Positions 1 through 8,282 of a stretch of DNA of 64,000 nt are shown one piece after another. The translations under genes were made by a program, and so were the position numbers. Below the pieces are notes generated by a model. It searched no databases. It saw nothing but the letters and a program-made list of their open reading frames with translations, and was not told where the DNA came from. The DNA is taken from NCBI RefSeq assembly GCF_002104995.1, contig NW_024468252.1:186001-250000 (forward strand), written 5' to 3'. Each line of letters starts with the position of its first letter. The first letter of the stretch is position 1. The DNA is from Linderina pennispora. Lineage: Eukaryota; Kickxellomycota; Kickxellomycetes; Kickxellales; Kickxellaceae.

Positions 1-3
1 ACT

Positions 4-234
4 CCCACCATAGTGGGGCTGCTGTGCAAACACCCCAAATGGCTGCCATGGCCACCGCTGGTGATGCCAAGAGCTGCCTATTCTTCGTCTGGCACTACTG
101 CTGCCAGCAGCTGCACTGGTTGCAGATCTGGCGAGAATCCCGCAGGCCGTGGCGCCACTGCATTGGCCGTGGCGCCACTGCATTGGCCGTGGCAGCCGTT
201 TGGGGCGTTTGCGCAGCAGCTCCACCATGGTGGG
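4..234. repeat. imperfect inverted repeat with internal 20-bp tandem repeat
   Basis: Bases 4-54 and 184-234 are inverted copies of one another: 51 bp with six mismatches, all transitions. The spacer holds a 20-bp unit (ggccgtggcgccactgcatt) at 145-164 and 165-184, with a third partial copy running into the right arm. The arm ends contain a near-palindrome (ccaccatggtgg at 222-233). Short open frames here are repeat by-products. It may be the end of a decayed foldback element; no protein is recognisable. Confidence 0.7.
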
Positions 235-440
235 GATGTTGCATCGTGGGAATGCTAGTCGCAGCCAGGTCATTCGCAGTTGCGAGTTGGTTTGGTGCGT
301 TGCCAGAGGCAACGAGGGGAACGTAGTTCGCCATTTCTTCACAAATTCCAAATAATTCAGGGAAATTTGAAATTTATGCATAACGGGTAAGCGCTATGGC
401 GCTGGCGGTTGCAGTTGCGGTTGGTGGTGTGGCTGTTGGG

Positions 441-515
441 CGGTACTGGGCGGTACTGAGCGGTACTGGGCGGTGCTGGGCGTACTCAGGGCGTAATCCG
501 GGCGTACTCAGGGCG
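441..515. repeat. GC-rich 10-bp tandem repeat
   Basis: Four copies of a 10-bp unit close to cggtactggg lie at 441-480. They are followed by related 'gcgtactcaggg' units up to about 515. The tract sits 70 bp upstream of the tRNA-Lys gene. It looks like a minisatellite and I do not assign it a function. Confidence 0.75.
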
Positions 516-584
516 GCAAACAGTGCGTTGCGGCGGCGAAAGAGTGCAAAAAGATTACTGCGCAAAGAGGAGCGAAGAAGAGAT

Positions 585-657
585 GCCCGGCTAGCTCAAT
601 CGGCAGAGCGTGAGACTCTTAATCTCAAGGTTGGGGGTTCGACCCCCCCGTCGGGCT
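585..657 (+). tRNA. tRNA-Lys (anticodon CTT)
   Basis: A complete cloverleaf of 73 nt. Acceptor arms 585-591 and 650-656 pair with one G-U. The anticodon stem tgaga/tctca encloses loop ctcttaa (616-622), giving anticodon CTT. The T arm is a strong ggggg-ttcgacc-ccccc hairpin. There is no intron. A run of T follows at about 661-666, a plausible RNA polymerase III terminator. Confidence 0.95.
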
Positions 658-1376
658 TGCTTTTTTGTATTTTGAAATCAAATGTTGTTAAACTTCTATT
701 TTTTTTGCCTGCGAGCGAATAACCTCATCAATAGCATCAGCTTATGCTGTTAAAGTCTACTAATTTGATTTTTTTTCTTGAAAAAAAGGGAGGTAATTTA
801 GAGCTGCTTATCTGCTCACCAATTACCACTACATACTATCCTCCTATTATTACTATTTTTTTTTAGCTAATAACCAGTAATATTAGAATGGCGGCCACTC
901 TTAGGCATATAAATTTTAGTAAACTGTTTTGTAAGTACTTCATATTAAAACAAATTATTACTAAATATATTTAGTAAAGATATTTTTAAAAAAAAATATG
1001 CAGTATATTTTTAGCCATTCTACTAGAAAGAAAAACATCTATAGCAATAATATGCTAAAGCAATTAGTTACTAGATATCTATCTCTTAATAGCCACATAT
1101 ATATTACTTTGATATCAATAAGCATTCTAGATATTACCTAAGGGCTTGGTGGCCATTCACAAAAAAGAAAGTTTAAAGAAACTTAATATCTTAGGGGGTC
1201 ATTCCTGGACTTGTAATTTTAGATATTTGCAATTTACTTAGTTAGATATTTGAATAATCATTTTCGGAACCATTTTTTACAACTAGATATGTTTGGAATA
1301 GATATTTATAATTATTGTGTCCAGAATGTTTTTGTGTGTATAATTGATTTTAAAAATATAAATTTTTTTTTTTGCC

Positions 1377-1576
1377 ATTTCACCCAAACTACTATTAGCA
1401 CCTTGGAAAAGTTTCAGTGAACATAATTTCAACCAGAAAGAAAATTTTTTATATATTTAGGGTTAATTATCATTGGGTAATAAAAGTCAATATCTCAATA
1501 GATGTGGCTAAGCAACTACAAGGAAATTATGTTCACTGAAACTTTTCTAAGATACTAATGGTAGTTTGGGTGAAAT
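1377..1576. repeat. large imperfect palindrome A
   Basis: The 54-bp arm at 1377-1430 is the inverted copy of 1523-1576, separated by 92 bp. The roughly five differences are C/T or G/A transitions. The innermost arm section (aaaagtttcagtgaacataa) is perfect. Transcribed, it would fold into a long hairpin. It resembles a foldback/MITE relic and shares sequence with palindrome B. Confidence 0.75.
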
Positions 1577-1794
1577 TTTTATTTCACTAAAATTGCCACT
1601 AGATACAGTATGCATAAACAATTAATGGGCAGATAAGTATCACTGTATAACCCCCTTATATCAGAATAACCAATTAACAAATAATAAATCATTTACTAGT
1701 AGTTGATAAATATTTTTAAAATCAGAATATTTTGTAATGGCCAAAAAGATATAAGTAGCTAGATTAACTAATAAACAAAAATGCAACAAAGGGC

Positions 1795-1930
1795 ACTTCT
1801 CCAAAACCCCTATTGGCAACCTGAAAAATTTCAGTTGATTTCTTGTGACCCAACCTCTATCTCAGTAGAAGCTTATTAATTATGTATCAACTGAAATTTT
1901 TCAGGATGCTGATGGGGGTTTCAGAGAAGT
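1795..1930. repeat. large imperfect palindrome B, related to palindrome A
   Basis: Arms 1795-1839 and about 1887-1930 are inverted copies of about 45 bp around a loop of about 46 bp. The core 'cctgaaaaatttcagttgat' is perfect in both arms. The arm sequence (ccaaaacccctattggcaacctgaaaaa) is clearly similar to that of palindrome A (ccaaactactattagcacc..gaaaag). Two diverged copies of one foldback element is the simplest reading. Confidence 0.7.
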
Positions 1931-2210
1931 ATAAAAATAATAAAAGAATATATAGTTATAGAAGATAAAATATTTATTACCCAGTTTAGTAATTGTGAAT
2001 GACCTCCTTTCTAAACCTAAACTACTTCATAGTATTAATATAAAAAAAGTCACATATAGAGCTATAACTAATATTAATAGATATTCCTGAGATAAATATC
2101 AATAACTTCTATGCAATTAGGAAACTCGAAGTATCCAACTCCAGTCGACCAAGATATATGACCAAGTCAGCTAAATATTCACAATCAAAAAGGGGGAGTA
2201 GCAAAAGAAT

Positions 2211-2292
2211 CGTCAGCGACAGGATTTGAACCTGTGCGGGCAGAGCCCAACAGATTTCGAGTCTGTCTCCTTAACCACTCGGACACACTGAC
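2211..2292 (-). tRNA. tRNA-Ser (anticodon CGA)
   Basis: On the minus strand a complete class II tRNA of 82 nt. Acceptor stem GTCAGTG (2292-2286) pairs with CGCTGAC (2218-2212). The anticodon loop CTCGAAA (2261-2255) gives CGA. There is a variable arm (TTGGGCTCTGCCC), as expected for serine, and the T loop is TTCAAAT. No intron is present. Confidence 0.95.
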
Positions 2293-2562
2293 GCCTATTC
2301 AGATCAACCCAATACTTCAAGCTAATCAACTGCTGATTTCCTGGGAGAAATAATGTATTGATAAATGAGATCGATAGAGTCCCGTTTGAGTTTACATTGT
2401 CTTCTCACCATTCGCAATGACTGCTAGTAGTGTATGCCCACTCTAGGGTGTTGTCAGTAGGCTCATATACATATTGGGATTAAAAATTTTAATTGGTTTT
2501 ATAATCAGGGAATGATATATAGTGGTTTTCTAAACCCCTTTATTCCATGTTTCATTCCACTG

Positions 2563-4230
2563 TTACTCTGTGACACCAACTTTAATATCAGGTGTCAGAG
2601 GGATATGCTCCAGCGGCAATGTCAACAGCCATGATACTGCGGCAAACGGCACAGTTGCAATGAAGACTTTTTTCAGTGCCAAAACATATGCGTGCACAAG
2701 CATTGTGCGGACATCATCCGGTAGACCTGAGTGGTAGATAGCTGCCTGGTCGTTGACCGATGCCAGAATCTGCGAGGTATACTGCGGGTTCTGGGCCACA
2801 AGGTCTGTGAGCTTGGGCTTCAAGGCATTCTGCAAAACGCTTTGTAGGATAGCGATGCCGATGCTGGAGCCAAGCACGCGCATGAAGAGGAACAGTGTAG
2901 TAGTGGCGGCCATGTATTCTTTGGGTGCAGCGGCTTGCACGACGATGAGGAGGATCTGGATGTTAAGGCCTAGGCCAAAGCCAGCTATCAGCATGTACCC
3001 GATTTGCTTACCCGAGCTTGTCTGCTCGTCAAACAGAATCAAAAGCCCTGTTCCCAGCACAAACACAGCGGTTCCCAGGATCACCATGGCACGGTACCGG
3101 CCGTACTTTGTTACGACGAATCCCGAGACAACCGACATCAGCGATAGACTGAGGAGATATGGCAAAAGGTGGAGACCTGAGCTGATGGCGCTCGAGTTCT
3201 TGACTATTGTGTACCAGATGGGGATGAAGAACAGGGGTGAAAACATGGCGACACCCATGAAGAACTGGCCAATTACAGAAAGACTGATATTGCGGTGACG
3301 GAACAGGTGGATGGGCACAATGGGATCGGCCTTAGTTCTCCACTCTATCACCATGAAGACGCCCAGCCCGACCACACCAAACACCAGCAGACACACAACG
3401 CGTGCTGAGTTCCATGGGAAGTTCTTGCCGCCCCAGGTCAATGCCAGCATCAGCATGACCACCGATCCAATCAGGACCAATGAGCCTAAGAAATCGACCT
3501 TGCGCAGCTTGGACATGAACGAACCTGTAGGCTGCGGCAACCGCAGCAGGAAAATCACAATCAGCAGCACTACGCCAGCTACGGGCAGGTTAATGAGGAA
3601 TGCCCAGCGCCAGCTTGCCTTGTCGGAAAACACGCCGCCAAGCACGGGTCCAATCACGGATGCAAGTGACCACACGGCACCGAGCACACCCAAGTACGCC
3701 GGTCGCTGCTCTTCGGTAGTCACATCAGAAATAATAATGAACACCAGTGCGACCAGGCCGGCACCACCAATCCCCTGAAAGGCACGCCCAAAAATCAGCA
3801 CGCCCATGGAGTTTGCCCACCCGCACACAGCACTGCCGGCAATGAATATGACGATAGAAAATATGAGCGTTGGAACACGCCCAAATGTATCGCTCAGACG
3901 GCCATACAATGGCTGCAGTGCGGTTGTAGTCAGGAAATAGGCTGTTGCTATCCACGTTGCGTCCGACAGAGCTTCAAATTGGTTGGCAATCTTGGGGATG
4001 GCTGTGGTGACGATGGTTAGATCCAGGCTGGCTAGCAGCATGGTCAGTGCCAAAGACACAAAAACAACAATGCGCTTGAACGTAGACATCTCGATTAGAG
4101 CAGCAGTGGCTGGAGGGTTATCAGAGGCAGATTCGATGGCTCGCTCGGACTTGAAAGATGCGGCAGCAGAAGCAATGGTACTTTGCTTCTCAGACGACAT
4201 TGAGGGATCGAGTTCCTGCTTGGAGGTCAT
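2563..4230 (-). CDS. MFS multidrug exporter, DHA2-type
   Basis: A major facilitator superfamily drug:H+ antiporter of the DHA2 (14 transmembrane segment) type, expected to export small hydrophobic compounds across the plasma membrane. The N-terminal ~50 residues are polar, then hydrophobic segments begin with IVVFVSLALTMLLASLDLTI. The signature motif GRLSDTFGRVP follows TM2, and motif C (IGPVLGGVFSD) lies in TM5. The reading frame is a single exon of about 555 residues. A longer frame opens at 4335, but a TATATATA box at 4337-4344 places transcription start downstream of that ATG. I therefore prefer the ATG at 4230. The substrate cannot be told from sequence. Confidence 0.92.
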   Translation of the reverse strand: MTSKQELDPSMSSEKQSTIASAAASFKSERAIESASDNPPATAALIEMSTFKRIVVFVSLALTMLLASLDLTIVTTAIPKIANQFEALSDATWIATAYFLTTTALQPLYGRLSDTFGRVPTLIFSIVIFIAGSAVCGWANSMGVLIFGRAFQGIGGAGLVALVFIIISDVTTEEQRPAYLGVLGAVWSLASVIGPVLGGVFSDKASWRWAFLINLPVAGVVLLIVIFLLRLPQPTGSFMSKLRKVDFLGSLVLIGSVVMLMLALTWGGKNFPWNSARVVCLLVFGVVGLGVFMVIEWRTKADPIVPIHLFRHRNISLSVIGQFFMGVAMFSPLFFIPIWYTIVKNSSAISSGLHLLPYLLSLSLMSVVSGFVVTKYGRYRAMVILGTAVFVLGTGLLILFDEQTSSGKQIGYMLIAGFGLGLNIQILLIVVQAAAPKEYMAATTTLFLFMRVLGSSIGIAILQSVLQNALKPKLTDLVAQNPQYTSQILASVNDQAAIYHSGLPDDVRTMLVHAYVLALKKVFIATVPFAAVSWLLTLPLEHIPLTPDIKVGVTE

Positions 4231-4336
4231 CGTAGGAAACAAAAAGTAAAGTCTATTAGTGTTGTAGTATAAATAGGTTTGTGAACAACAGAAGGTGTCT
4301 GCACAGCAAGCAGTGTGGCTAGTCTGCCAGCCCATC

Positions 4337-4344
4337 TATATATA
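4337..4344 (-). promoter_or_regulatory. TATA box of the MFS gene
   Basis: TATATATA about 107 nt upstream of the chosen start at 4230. It decides between two possible initiator codons, because the ATG at 4335 would lie upstream of the expected transcription start. Confidence 0.5.
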
Positions 4345-5794
4345 CGCCAGTCTTTCCTGATACTGGTTGTAGCATGCGAGTCCAAATTTGACAACCCTTG
4401 ACGACTAGCAGGGAAGCTCACATATTCTAGAATGATTACGTGTATTGTGTTGAAAATTGCGGACGTGTGGAAAAGGAAGGCCAGCGAGTACAAAACTAGT
4501 AATGACCCCAGAACTCGGAGCCAGCGGCAGCTCCGAGAAAAATATAGGAAAAATCTAAAGAAAAGGACGCTTTTGGCATATCTCTCCTGAGTAAAAAAAA
4601 CAGAGGCATCACCAAACAAAATGACAGCATGCTGACTAAAATTATTTTGGTGATTTCTGCATAAAAATGCGTGGGGCAGAGAAATGTCGACTCTTTTCCA
4701 GACAGTTTTTACCGAGAGCGGAAACGAACTCGCATACGTCTCAAGGGACCTGTTTTCCTCTATGTTCTCAGACCGACACTATACATCCAACATCAGCAGC
4801 ATATGCATCGCTATGGCATCACTGATCCACAAAGAAGATTTATAGGCTAATTTGCGCGCGTGAGTCCTGGCAAGGCTTTGGCCTGTGGCCTCGCAGATGT
4901 AGCATCAGATGGCTGAAGCAAGTGGCCCGGAAGGAGCAATGTGGGCAGCTGTATGGAAACCATGCCATGGAGCAGTGCACACCACTCGACTGATCTGAAC
5001 ACGCCATGCTGTTCTTGAGAGTCTTCGAGAATTATTAAGATGTAGACGGAGGCGTATGTGATCAAGGGCAGGGTTGGACCTTGAGGATGGGCAGAGCCAG
5101 GCGTGCAGTAAACCAGAGGGGGTGAGCAGTCAGCGATCGATATTTATACCATTCCTGCCGAAACACCTGCTACGCGCAAGGGAGGGAGGGGTATTTCACC
5201 AATTGTTATTTGCTTTTCTGAAACGGATTCTTGGTGGCATTTTACCACAGAAGGGACAGCAAAAACAGAGCATCACAATCGCCGAAAATGATGCTGGAAA
5301 CCCGTGCTTCTGTATTTGCCACTATGAGAATCCCGTACCCATTGTCGGAATGGCAGCGCCATGTTCGAACACATAAAAGGCAATGCGGCCACTGAGAGAT
5401 TGATCACTGCAAATGCGAGCGGGACGAGGTTCTTGCATGTCTCATGCTGAGATGTACGTCGCAGTTTGGAGGGCAGACATGTGTATGCTGCCTATGTATT
5501 CAGGCGATCGGTGTGTCTCTTGGATCCAGAAGGCCCCTATTGATCAAATGGCCTGCACTGAAAGAGTGTGGTAGATCCGGCCCTTTTTGGGATCCGAGTG
5601 GCGATGGCGCCCAAGGACAAAAATTTCCAGCTCGCGCTAGCAGACAAAAATGTGCTGCTGACTTCTGGACGTCACACTTCATGTTGTCAACAAGCAAGGC
5701 TCTGCTGAGAACACCACGTGCCCCTTCCCTCAGCAGGCTTACTTTTCTCCTTTCCACACCTCACTTACCTGCTGTTTCACAATTGTTTTCCCAA
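4345..5794. other. intergenic and 5' leader region, no supportable gene
   Basis: Divergent region between the MFS gene and the Ser-rich protein gene. Open frames here are short and of low quality. A TATA-like element (tatttata) lies near 5139. The segment before 5795 is pyrimidine-rich, as expected of a 5' leader. The open frame starting at 5444 is in frame with the downstream gene but its first 117 codons look like leader sequence. Confidence 0.4.
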
Positions 5795-7159
5795 ATGCCA
5801 TTGACCGGAGTGGACAATCACAGCCAGGACCTGGCACACACTGACAGTCTCGCAGCACCCGGTGCTGTCGATGCAGCCCCGGACTCAAATACAGGAGCTA
5901 GCCCACAACCACCTACGTCCGAGGGCCCTCTGGCCTTTGGTCTGCCCGCTGGTACGCAACGGGAGTACGTCAACCGACTGCCCTCTGGCCAGGTCTCTGT
6001 CGCCTCGCTAAAGTCTTTTACAGAGTCCGCTAGCGCGGCACCAAACAACCCCGAAATTGTAGAGCAGCTAGCCAACCGCACAGCAGCAGAGGAGCAGTCA
6101 CAGGCGGTGATGCCAGAGGACCAGGAGAGCATTGCCAGCTCGTTTTACTTTGGGTCAGATGCCCACAGCAACACACTCGTGGGCGTGGCACCGACAGGGT
6201 CGCTGAGCCCACCGCATGGGTTTGGGCAGAGCGATGGCGCCAGCCTGCGAGTACACACTGGAAGCATCCGTGAGCGTAACTACCATTTGCGAGCCTCAGC
6301 TACGCTTGACGGCGAAACAGAATACTACGATGATGTCCGGTCCGGCTCGATTTCCCTGTATGGTCGCAGCATTGTGTCACGCCGGCGCATGTCGTCATTG
6401 GATGCGCTGGGGTTCTTGGACAACGACGAACTGGATAGTGTCACTGAGGGCAGCGAGGGAGATGCATCAACGACACGAGTTCGCATGGCCACAGATATGG
6501 CATACAACGCTCTGCGTATTGGCCCAGAAAACTCAATATTCACCGCTGGGGGAGCATCCACAACCACCGGCCACCGCGCTTTATCATTTGCAACTTCGAG
6601 CGACCCTGGGCTGCCCAGCACCGCGTCATTCTACGGTGGGTACTATTCCGAGGACGAAGATATTGCAAGTCTAATCCGTAGTGATGTGGCCGTGTACGGT
6701 GGCGAGGACGTAAAGTTCCCATTCCTGCCTGACAATTTCAGTGAGTTCAGTAGCTCTGCGGTCTACTCGCCAGGTGGCATGGACCAGGACCGCCGGTCTC
6801 TACAAAACCCAAGCGAAGGCGCCCCCAGCCAATCCGCGTTGCCATCGTCCCAGCACAGCCGCCACCGTGGCAAACTCACGCGCAGGACCACAAACAGGGC
6901 CAATGAGAATATCCTGGGCAACGCCGAATCGTCGCGCATGGCGAGGCAGAATAGTGTGGGTGCGTCGTCGTCGTCGCCGCATGTGCGGAGAACAATGACT
7001 AGCACACATGGGAGGAGGTACCGGAGGCAGTCGGCGGGCGAGGCATACCATGCGCCCGGTGGGACCGGTACCCAGGGAATGTCGAACCCGGCAAACATCC
7101 GGCCAAACGCTATCATGAGGTTCTTTAAGCGCATTTCTCCCCGAAACAACCAGCTGTAA
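5795..7159 (+). CDS. Ser-rich hypothetical protein with basic C-terminus
   Basis: A single-exon frame of 454 residues. I do not recognise a family. It is rich in Ser, Gly, Ala and acidic residues and looks largely disordered, with no membrane segment. Blocks that could be conserved are FYFGSDAHSNTLVGV (about 123-137), a tyrosine-rich stretch ETEYYDDVRSGSISLYGRS (about residue 178 on) and SMSSLDALGFLDNDELDSV-like sequence after it. The C-terminal ~80 residues are Arg-rich and end in the amphipathic basic segment NAIMRFFKRISPRNNQL. The upstream ATG at 5444 is in frame, but the pyrimidine-rich stretch just before 5795 supports the shorter start. The small ORF at 12495-12719 carries a similar RNFFKR motif. 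Confidence 0.7.
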   Translation: MPLTGVDNHSQDLAHTDSLAAPGAVDAAPDSNTGASPQPPTSEGPLAFGLPAGTQREYVNRLPSGQVSVASLKSFTESASAAPNNPEIVEQLANRTAAEEQSQAVMPEDQESIASSFYFGSDAHSNTLVGVAPTGSLSPPHGFGQSDGASLRVHTGSIRERNYHLRASATLDGETEYYDDVRSGSISLYGRSIVSRRRMSSLDALGFLDNDELDSVTEGSEGDASTTRVRMATDMAYNALRIGPENSIFTAGGASTTTGHRALSFATSSDPGLPSTASFYGGYYSEDEDIASLIRSDVAVYGGEDVKFPFLPDNFSEFSSSAVYSPGGMDQDRRSLQNPSEGAPSQSALPSSQHSRHRGKLTRRTTNRANENILGNAESSRMARQNSVGASSSSPHVRRTMTSTHGRRYRRQSAGEAYHAPGGTGTQGMSNPANIRPNAIMRFFKRISPRNNQL

Positions 7160-7228
7160 CAAAACAAAAGGGCGCTTATCCATCCATTTCGAGTACAAAC
7201 CATTGGCACCTTATTTATTTGCAAGACA

Positions 7229-7330
7229 TTAGAATGCAATGAGGCAGTCCAGCTGCTTCTTGGTGAGTGGTTGCAGAATTACAATGTTGCCAATGCTGCC
7301 TTCAGCTCCGGCCGTCGATGCCGTAGCCAT
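7229..7330 (-). CDS. 33-residue micro-ORF behind a TATA box
   Basis: The frame runs from ATG at 7330 to TAA at 7229 and encodes 33 residues, beginning MATASTAGAEGSIGNIV and ending in LTKKQLDCLIAF. A strong TATATAAA box lies 66 nt upstream of the ATG, which is the usual arrangement in this window, and AATAAA-like sequence follows the stop. There is no membrane segment. It is convergent with the Ser-rich gene, whose stop is 70 bp away. It could be a complete small gene or the first exon of something I cannot follow. No family is recognised. Confidence 0.4.
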   Translation of the reverse strand: MATASTAGAEGSIGNIVILQPLTKKQLDCLIAF

Positions 7331-7395
7331 TAGTAAAAGTGAAAATACAATAATGGCAGAAATAATGGCGAGCAGCAGAATGGTGCGCCGACGCC

Positions 7396-7403
7396 TTTAT
7401 ATA
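7396..7403 (-). promoter_or_regulatory. TATA box upstream of micro-ORF
   Basis: TATATAAA on the minus strand, 66 nt before the ATG at 7330. It is the main reason to take the 33-codon frame seriously. Confidence 0.5.
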
Positions 7404-7479
7404 CACAGAGCCTATTGCGATATACGCCATGTACGTTTATTGAATTCAGATTTCTAAACATAGACTCGCCCAGACTCTT

Positions 7480-7923
7480 TTATTTTTCCTTTGCATCACT
7501 CAGCGTAACCTTCTGCATCGCGTTGACAAGCAGATCATCTTCGTCCTGCTCTGCCTTGTCTTTTGCTGTAGGCGCTGCCGCGGGCGCCCGCCAATTCCCA
7601 CTTGTGTCCGCCTTTTTGCCACGCAACTCGTGCGACTTCTCCAGCCGATCTTTGTCTAGGTTGGCTTTCTTTGGGAGTACTGGCCAGTCGCCTGCAGTTT
7701 TGGCTATCCTTTCTGCCTTGGGCGGTTCTGGGAAATTTTCTCTCTGTGGCCCCTCTGCTTGCGCTCGCCGTCTGGCTGCTGGCGGCACATACCTTTGCCT
7801 CTCCTCTATGGCAACAAAGCCAGTCCGGATTCGTCGCTCCTTGCGCAGTGAGCCGTCGGCGCGCCGCGATGCTGGGATGACGCGCTCTTCCTGCGTCTCT
7901 GTCTGTGTGCGTGGTTCTGTCAT
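7480..7923 (-). CDS. PYM1: PYM, partner of Y14-Mago (exon junction complex disassembly)
   Basis: A 147-residue PYM/WIBG homologue. In the family, the N-terminal motif binds the Mago-Y14 heterodimer and removes exon junction complexes from translated mRNA. Here residues ~16-50 carry the hallmark (VIPASRRADGSLRKERRIR, then a GFV..EE segment). The middle is charged and Pro/Ala-rich, and the C-terminus (DDLLVNAMQKVTLSDAKEK) is acidic then basic. A longer open frame extends upstream to 8124, but the conserved domain begins just after the Met at 7923, so I start there. Its presence implies an active exon junction complex, consistent with the introns seen in this window. Confidence 0.88.
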   Translation of the reverse strand: MTEPRTQTETQEERVIPASRRADGSLRKERRIRTGFVAIEERQRYVPPAARRRAQAEGPQRENFPEPPKAERIAKTAGDWPVLPKKANLDKDRLEKSHELRGKKADTSGNWRAPAAAPTAKDKAEQDEDDLLVNAMQKVTLSDAKEK

Positions 7924-8196
7924 TGGGTAGAAGGGGCTTACAGACAATGAAAAAAGGCAATATTGCGCTACATTCCACAAGTCATTTGCGACAATCAGTT
8001 TTCGACAACAAAGTATGGCTTGATTGGCCAAACTGACCTCGCCCCTTGCGCAGCATAGCGGGTGCTTGGCAAAGTGCGATCGTTGGCAGGCAAGCTCATG
8101 GGCAATCCCCCCACAGCCAAACATGCTCAGAGTAGAGTGCGGAGGACAAGGGGGTTGTCCTCACTTCTCTCTGGCATACTCAAGGGAGAACCTGCA

Positions 8197-8204
8197 TATA
8201 AATA
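8197..8204 (+). promoter_or_regulatory. TATA box of the Asn/Gly-rich repeat protein gene
   Basis: TATAAATA 79 nt upstream of the ATG at 8283. Confidence 0.55.
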
Positions 8205-8282
8205 TCGATATTTTCTGTCCAGCTCTCCTCGTTTCCCATCTGCAAACTCGGTGTAAAATCTTCTTTTTTTGAACTCTTGATC

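Larger units (their letters stand above)
700..2210. other. AT-rich decayed intergenic tract with palindromes
   Basis: About 1.5 kb of very AT-rich sequence between two tRNA genes, with no open frame of note. It contains two large imperfect palindromes (listed separately), many A/T homopolymers and scattered short related motifs such as 'ggccattcac'. The composition contrasts sharply with the GC-rich genes around it and suggests old transposon debris or mutational decay. tRNA genes are common insertion neighbourhoods for fungal elements. Confidence 0.6.

Noticed and set aside
803-1645. A third inverted pair (cttatctgc at 808-816 and its complement at 1628-1638)
   Set aside because: Only about 20 bp with mismatches in AT-rich sequence; chance or very old relic cannot be told apart.
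4231-4335. N-terminal extension of the MFS exporter
   Set aside because: The TATA box at 4337-4344 would place transcription start downstream of this ATG.
5444-5794. N-terminal extension of the Ser-rich protein
   Set aside because: In frame but Cys/Trp-rich and unlike the rest; a pyrimidine-rich leader precedes the Met at 5795.
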